Origin: Sphaerimonospora thailandensis
GTDB taxonomy: Bacteria > Actinomycetota > Actinomycetes > Streptosporangiales > Streptosporangiaceae
DNA: 52,803 nucleotides
Direction of reading: 5' to 3'
NCBI RefSeq assembly: GCF_016863115.1
Contig: NZ_BOOG01000050.1
Coordinates: forward strand, 1 to 52,803
The number at the start of each line of letters is the position of its first letter. Position 1 is the first letter of the stretch. This document shows, piece by piece, positions 47,500-52,803 of the stretch. The notes below the pieces were generated by a model, which made no database searches, was not told where the DNA came from, and saw nothing but the letters and a program-made list of their open reading frames with translations. Both the position numbers and the translations under genes were made by a program.

Positions 47500-49686
47500 A
47501 TGGATCTCGATCGGCTGGCCGGTGGCGCTCATCATGACCCGCACTCGATCCTCGGCGCCCATCTACGCGGACCGGATGGTGTGACGATCCGGGTGCTGCG
47601 GCCGCTCGCCGAGAAGGTCGAGGCTCTTGTGGACGGCACGGCGCACGAGTTGAGCCACGTCGCCCACGGGGTCTTCGAGGTGACCGTCCCGGGGCTGGAC
47701 AAGATCCCCGATTACCGGCTGCGGATCACCTATCCAGGGGCTCCGCCGTACGAAACGGATGATCCGTACCGGCACTGGCCGACGCTGGGCGAGCTCGACC
47801 TGCACCTGATCGGCGAGGGACGGCACGAGCGGCTGTGGGAGGTGCTCGGCGCCCGGGTCATGCGTCACGAGGACGTCGACGGCACCGCTTTCACCGTGTG
47901 GGCGCCGAACGCGCAGGGCGTGCGCGTGATCGGCGACTTCAACCACTGGGACGGCGTCGCCCACCCGATGCGCTCGCTCGGCCGGTCGGGCGTCTGGGAG
48001 CTGTTCATCCCGGAGATCGGGCCAGGCGCCCGCTACAAATTCCAGATCCTCGGCATGGACGGGGTCTGGCGGGAGAAGGCCGACCCGATGGCCCGTCGCA
48101 CCGAGGTGCCGCCGGCCACCGCCTCGGTCGTCGAGCGGTCCGAGTACGCCTGGGGCGACGAGGAGTGGATGTCGGCCCGGCCGGACCATGACGCGCGCGC
48201 CGAGCCGATGAGCGTCTACGAGGTGCACCTCGGCTCCTGGCGGCCCGGGCTGTCCTATCGGGAGCTCGCGGCCCAGCTGGTCGAGTACGTCACGGACATG
48301 GGTTTCACGCATGTGGAGTTCCTGCCGGTGGCCGAGCACCCGTTCGGCGGGTCGTGGGGCTACCAGGTCACGTCGTACTACGCGCCGACCTCCCGGTTCG
48401 GCACCCCCGACGACTTCCGGCATCTGGTCGACGAACTGCATCGGGCCGGCATCGGCGTGATCGTCGACTGGGTGCCCGCGCACTTCCCCACCGACGAGTG
48501 GGCGCTGGCCCGCTTCGACGGCACGCCGCTGTACGAGCATCCGGACCCCCGCCGCGGCGAGCACCCCGACTGGGGCACCTACGTCTTCGACTTCGGCCGC
48601 CGCGAGGTGCGCAACTTCCTCGTGGCCAACGCGCTCTACTGGCTGAAGGAGTTCCACATCGACGGCCTGCGGGTGGACGCGGTCGCCTCGATGCTCTACC
48701 TGGACTACTCACGCCGGGAGGGCGAGTGGACCCCCAACGTCTACGGGGGCCGGGAGAATCTCGACGCGATCGATTTCCTGAAGGAGACGAACGCGGTCTG
48801 CTACCGCGAGGTCCCCGGCATCGTCACGATCGCGGAGGAGTCGACCGCCTGGCCCGGCGTGTCGCGGCCGACGCATCTCGGCGGGCTCGGCTTCGGCTTC
48901 AAGTGGAACATGGGCTGGATGCACGACACGCTCGCCTACCTCGCCCGTGAGCCGATCTTCCGACAGTACCACCATCACCAGATGACGTTCTCCCTCATGT
49001 ACGCCTTCTCCGAGAACTTCCTGCTGCCGCTCTCCCATGACGAGGTCGTCCATCTGAAGGGGTCGCTGCTGGGCAAGATGCCCGGCGACGAGTGGCAGCG
49101 CTTCGCCAACCTCCGGGCGCTGTACGCGTTCATGTGGGCGCATCCCGGCAAGCAGTTGCTGTTCATGGGCGGCGAGTTCGGCCAGGGCGCGGAGTGGTCG
49201 GAGGCCGCCGGGCTGGACTGGTGGGTGCTGGACTTCGACTTCCATCAGGGAGTACGGCGTCTCGTGCGCGACCTCAACCGGATATATCGCGAAATGCCGG
49301 CCCTCTACTCCCAGGACTTCACGCCCGACGGCTTCCGGTGGATCGACGCGGACGACGCCGCGGGCAACACGTTCTCCTTCCTCCGGTACGGCTCGGACGG
49401 TTCGATGCTGGCCTGCGTCGTCAACTTCTCCGGCGCCCCGCACGAGAACTACCACCTCGGTCTCCCACTCGGCGGCGAGTGGGAGGAGGTTCTCAATACG
49501 GACGCCTTCGAGTACGCCGGCAGCGGCGTCGGCAACCTCGGCGCGGTGCCGGCCGAGGAGATCCCGCACCATGGCCTGCCCTGCTCGGCACGGCTCCGCC
49601 TACCCCCCCTCGGCGCCGTCTGGCTGCGCCCGACCATGAGCGAATCGGCTTCCGGGGCGTCGGCTCTCCCGCCGGAAGAAGAGTGA
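47500..49686 (+). CDS. glgB: 1,4-alpha-glucan branching enzyme
   Basis: Introduces alpha-1,6 branches into the GlgE-made glucan. The 728-residue protein has the long actinobacterial form: an N1 beta domain (~1-100), CBM48 (~115-210, [20 protein letters not shown]), and the GH13_9 barrel with Asp in [13 protein letters not shown], Glu in [10 protein letters not shown], and Asp in [10 protein letters not shown]. The C-terminal beta domain is followed by a Ser/Glu tail. The start ATG 47500 is directly preceded by GGGTTAGGGT, a weak ribosome site. It is separated from glgE-treS-mak by the ~1.8-kb DUF6461 island, and converges on the SppA-like gene. Confidence 0.97.
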   Translation: MDLDRLAGGAHHDPHSILGAHLRGPDGVTIRVLRPLAEKVEALVDGTAHELSHVAHGVFEVTVPGLDKIPDYRLRITYPGAPPYETDDPYRHWPTLGELDLHLIGEGRHERLWEVLGARVMRHEDVDGTAFTVWAPNAQGVRVIGDFNHWDGVAHPMRSLGRSGVWELFIPEIGPGARYKFQILGMDGVWREKADPMARRTEVPPATASVVERSEYAWGDEEWMSARPDHDARAEPMSVYEVHLGSWRPGLSYRELAAQLVEYVTDMGFTHVEFLPVAEHPFGGSWGYQVTSYYAPTSRFGTPDDFRHLVDELHRAGIGVIVDWVPAHFPTDEWALARFDGTPLYEHPDPRRGEHPDWGTYVFDFGRREVRNFLVANALYWLKEFHIDGLRVDAVASMLYLDYSRREGEWTPNVYGGRENLDAIDFLKETNAVCYREVPGIVTIAEESTAWPGVSRPTHLGGLGFGFKWNMGWMHDTLAYLAREPIFRQYHHHQMTFSLMYAFSENFLLPLSHDEVVHLKGSLLGKMPGDEWQRFANLRALYAFMWAHPGKQLLFMGGEFGQGAEWSEAAGLDWWVLDFDFHQGVRRLVRDLNRIYREMPALYSQDFTPDGFRWIDADDAAGNTFSFLRYGSDGSMLACVVNFSGAPHENYHLGLPLGGEWEEVLNTDAFEYAGSGVGNLGAVPAEEIPHHGLPCSARLRLPPLGAVWLRPTMSESASGASALPPEEE

Positions 49687-49711
49687 GAGAGCACGGCTCA
49701 CGTGGTTCCGC

Positions 49712-51439
49712 TCAGCGGATCGTCCACCAGCCGGGAAGTACGAGCGGGCCGTACACGGGCAGCCCGAGATCGGCGGCGATGCGGGCGACCGGGCCCCACG
49801 CCTCCAGCCGGACGCGGGCGCCGGATGCGGACCTGTCCTCGCTCGACTCCGGCGGAATCAACCGCTCCAGCGGGTGCATGCGCGGATATGTCCGTACCGG
49901 TGTGGTCGTGGGTAGATCGGCCCGGCGGCGGGCCAGGACGAGCGCGTCCTCCAGGCCGCCGATCTCGTCGGCCAGGCCGTGCCTCACGGCGTCGGCGCCC
50001 GTCCAGACACGACCCCTGGCCAGCTCGTGCGCCCGGTCACGGTCCAGGCCGCGGCCGTCGGCCACCTTGCCGACGAAGTCGGCGTAGATCCGGTCGAGCC
50101 AGGCGTTGACCCGCTCCCACTGCCCGTCGGAGAACTCCTGCGTCGTCGAGAACATCCCGGCGTTCGCGCCTTCGGTCACGGCCTCGGTCACCACGCCGAG
50201 CTTGCCGAGGAGCTCCCCGACGACCGGCTTGCCGCCGAACACGCCGATCGACCCGGTCAGCGTGCCCGGCTGCGCCACGATCAGGTCGGCGGCCATGGAC
50301 ACGAAGTAGCCGCCGGATGCGGCCAGATCACCCATCGACACGATCACCGGCTTGCCCGCCTTCCGGGCCAGCACGACCTCTCGCCAGATCGCGTCGGAGG
50401 CGACGTACGAACCGCCGGGGCTGTCCACGCGGAACACGATCGCCCGGACCTTCTCGTCCCGCCGGGCCGAGCGCAGCGCCGCACAGATCGTGTCGGAGCC
50501 CATGGCGCCCCCGCCGCCCAGCGGGGATCGCCCGCTGCGCCCGAGCCGGATCATGCCGTTGCCGTGGACGAGCGCGACGACGTCGGCGCCGGGGCGGGGC
50601 AGCCGCCCGGGCAGCGCGGACCTGGCGTACCTCGACACGTAGAGCAGGCGGGCCGTACCCCTCGCGGTCTCGACGCCTCCCACGATCCCGGCGGCTCCCA
50701 GGGTCTCGGCGTAGACCTCGTCCCGGTACTTCAGCCCGTCCACCAGGCCCGCCTCGACGGCCTCGGCGCCGATGAACGGACCCTGGTCGATCAGCTCACG
50801 GACCCGCTCGGGGTCGAGAGAGCGGCCCTCGGCGATGCCGGCGGTGATCTGCTCGGTCACCGACTCGGCGATGCGGGCGGCCGACTCCCGGTGCGCCTCG
50901 GTCATGTGGTTCTGGGTGAACATGTTCGCCGCGGTCTTGTACTCGTGGCGCTGACCGAGCTGGTACTCGATGCCGGCCTTGGCCAGGGCGTCCCGTACGA
51001 ACCGCTGCTCGAGAGCCACGCCGGTGAGCCCGACGTCGCCGGAGGGCTGCAGGTAGACCCGCTCGAAGGCGCCGGCCAGGTAGTAGGGGACGGTCCCGGC
51101 GCCGAACTCGCCGAACGTCTCGGCGAACGCGACCGTCAGCTTGCCCGCGGCCCGCAGCTTCAGCACGGCGGTGCGCAGCTCCTGCACCATGCCGAGGCCG
51201 AGCGGGACGCCGCCGATCTTGAAGATCAGCGCGCGGACACGGGGGTCGCGACGGGCTCGCTTGAGGCCGGACAGCACGTCGGTGAGGCGCGCCTTCCGCA
51301 TGGACAGCAGGGCGCCGAGCGGATCGGCCGGCGGTCCCTCCGACAGCCCCTCGGTCAGGTCCAGTTCCAGCACGAGCGGGGCGGTACGGCGCTGCCGCAG
51401 CTTGTCGACGGTCTCCACGATCGTCCTCGTCGCGTCCAT
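49712..51439 (-). CDS. sppA: SppA-like S49 serine protease
   Basis: A 575-residue double-domain S49 peptidase of the long SppA (67K) type, which digests cleaved signal peptides. The catalytic Lys is in EYKTAANMF (~residue 190) and the nucleophile Ser is in LAASGGYFVSM (~375). FRVDSPGGSY and TGSIGVFGGKP are conserved around the site. ATG 51439 is chosen because AGGTGG precedes it; earlier codons of the open frame lie next to the hairpin terminator. I see no N-terminal membrane anchor, unusual for SppA, so it may be soluble or peripherally bound. Confidence 0.93.
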   Translation of the reverse strand: MDATRTIVETVDKLRQRRTAPLVLELDLTEGLSEGPPADPLGALLSMRKARLTDVLSGLKRARRDPRVRALIFKIGGVPLGLGMVQELRTAVLKLRAAGKLTVAFAETFGEFGAGTVPYYLAGAFERVYLQPSGDVGLTGVALEQRFVRDALAKAGIEYQLGQRHEYKTAANMFTQNHMTEAHRESAARIAESVTEQITAGIAEGRSLDPERVRELIDQGPFIGAEAVEAGLVDGLKYRDEVYAETLGAAGIVGGVETARGTARLLYVSRYARSALPGRLPRPGADVVALVHGNGMIRLGRSGRSPLGGGGAMGSDTICAALRSARRDEKVRAIVFRVDSPGGSYVASDAIWREVVLARKAGKPVIVSMGDLAASGGYFVSMAADLIVAQPGTLTGSIGVFGGKPVVGELLGKLGVVTEAVTEGANAGMFSTTQEFSDGQWERVNAWLDRIYADFVGKVADGRGLDRDRAHELARGRVWTGADAVRHGLADEIGGLEDALVLARRRADLPTTTPVRTYPRMHPLERLIPPESSEDRSASGARVRLEAWGPVARIAADLGLPVYGPLVLPGWWTIR

Positions 51440-51485
51440 AAAAGCCACCTTAAGCGACGGTTTGGATGCCGAGCAGAAACGGGAA

Positions 51486-51524
51486 CGGGCCCCCACGCCA
51501 CCAGGAAGGAGGCGTGGGGGCCCG
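51486..51524. terminator. Terminator of the chitinase gene
   Basis: CGGGCCCCCACGCC (51486-51499) pairs perfectly with GGCGTGGGGGCCCG (51511-51524), a 14-bp stem and 11-base loop, 60 bases after the minus-strand chitinase stop and before sppA. Confidence 0.85.
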
Positions 51525-51560
51525 CGTCGGCCGGAGGGGTCACCTCGTGCCGTCGTACGG

Positions 51561-51584
51561 TGTTACTTGAGTCCGCTGGAAGTG

Positions 51585-51602
<18 letters not shown>
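51561..51602. repeat. 22-bp-period duplication over the chitinase stop
   Basis: TGTTACTTGAGTCCGYTGGA occurs at 51561-51580 and 51583-51602. On the minus strand each copy reads the last codons and the TAA stop of the chitinase, so the gene's final codons and stop have been tandemly duplicated beyond the true stop. Confidence 0.75.

Positions 51603-52803
<1,201 letters not shown>

Overview
The window is high-GC actinobacterial DNA. Actinomycete hallmarks are a DUF5753-type XRE regulator paired with DUF397, PknB-like kinases with long Pro-rich linkers, leaderless starts, and the GlgE maltosyltransferase pathway. The gene mix suggests a Streptosporangiaceae-like organism (Nonomuraea, Microbispora or Streptosporangium type). 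That placement is inference, since no rRNA is present.

Layout. 0-2.5 kb: DUF5753/DUF397 pair and decayed toxin-antitoxin (TA) genes. 2.5-4.0 kb: tryptophan 2,3-dioxygenase with a divergent Lrp regulator. 4.1-7.7 kb: the most unusual part. An IscB/omega-RNA insertion element (about 1.7 kb) sits two codons into a small unrecognised gene (A) that is coupled to a second unrecognised gene (B). An uninterrupted paralogue of the same locus lies 3 kb downstream, where A and B are fused by an internal deletion. An ERCC4/Lsr2-like pseudogene lies between them. 7.7-15.0 kb: a secreted 5'-nucleotidase and a secreted ExeM/NucH nuclease sharing a C-terminal four-cysteine module, then an ATPase whose 3' end is duplicated upstream of the pair. 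15.0-22.7 kb: housekeeping (ligA, a MetE-C-type protein, an MBL hydrolase, mnmA, cysteine desulfurase). 22.8-24.8 kb: TetR and MFS transporter. 24.9-26.7 kb: etfBA. 27.0-32.9 kb: three consecutive membrane Ser/Thr kinases. 33-37.3 kb: YbaK-like deacylase, M55 D-aminopeptidase, orphan AbiEi antitoxin, a type II TA pair, enoyl-CoA hydratase. 37.4-49.7 kb: alpha-glucan metabolism (glgP, then glgE-treS-mak, then glgB), with a DUF6461 immunity-like island between mak and glgB. 49.7 kb to the end: SppA-like protease and a GH18 chitinase whose N-terminus is outside the window.

How genes work together. TreS makes maltose from trehalose, Mak phosphorylates it, GlgE polymerises maltose-1-phosphate into alpha-1,4-glucan, GlgB branches it and GlgP degrades it. 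The cysteine desulfurase can supply sulfur to MnmA for tRNA 2-thiolation. The nucleotidase and nuclease can together release phosphate and nucleosides from extracellular DNA. The IscB element appears to have placed its omega-RNA behind gene A's promoter, so its guide would be read from gene A's leader and start codon.

The strongest candidate for something undescribed is the A-B gene family: one copy split by an IscB element exactly after Met-Gly, the other a natural deletion-fusion, both behind related leaders with inverted repeats.
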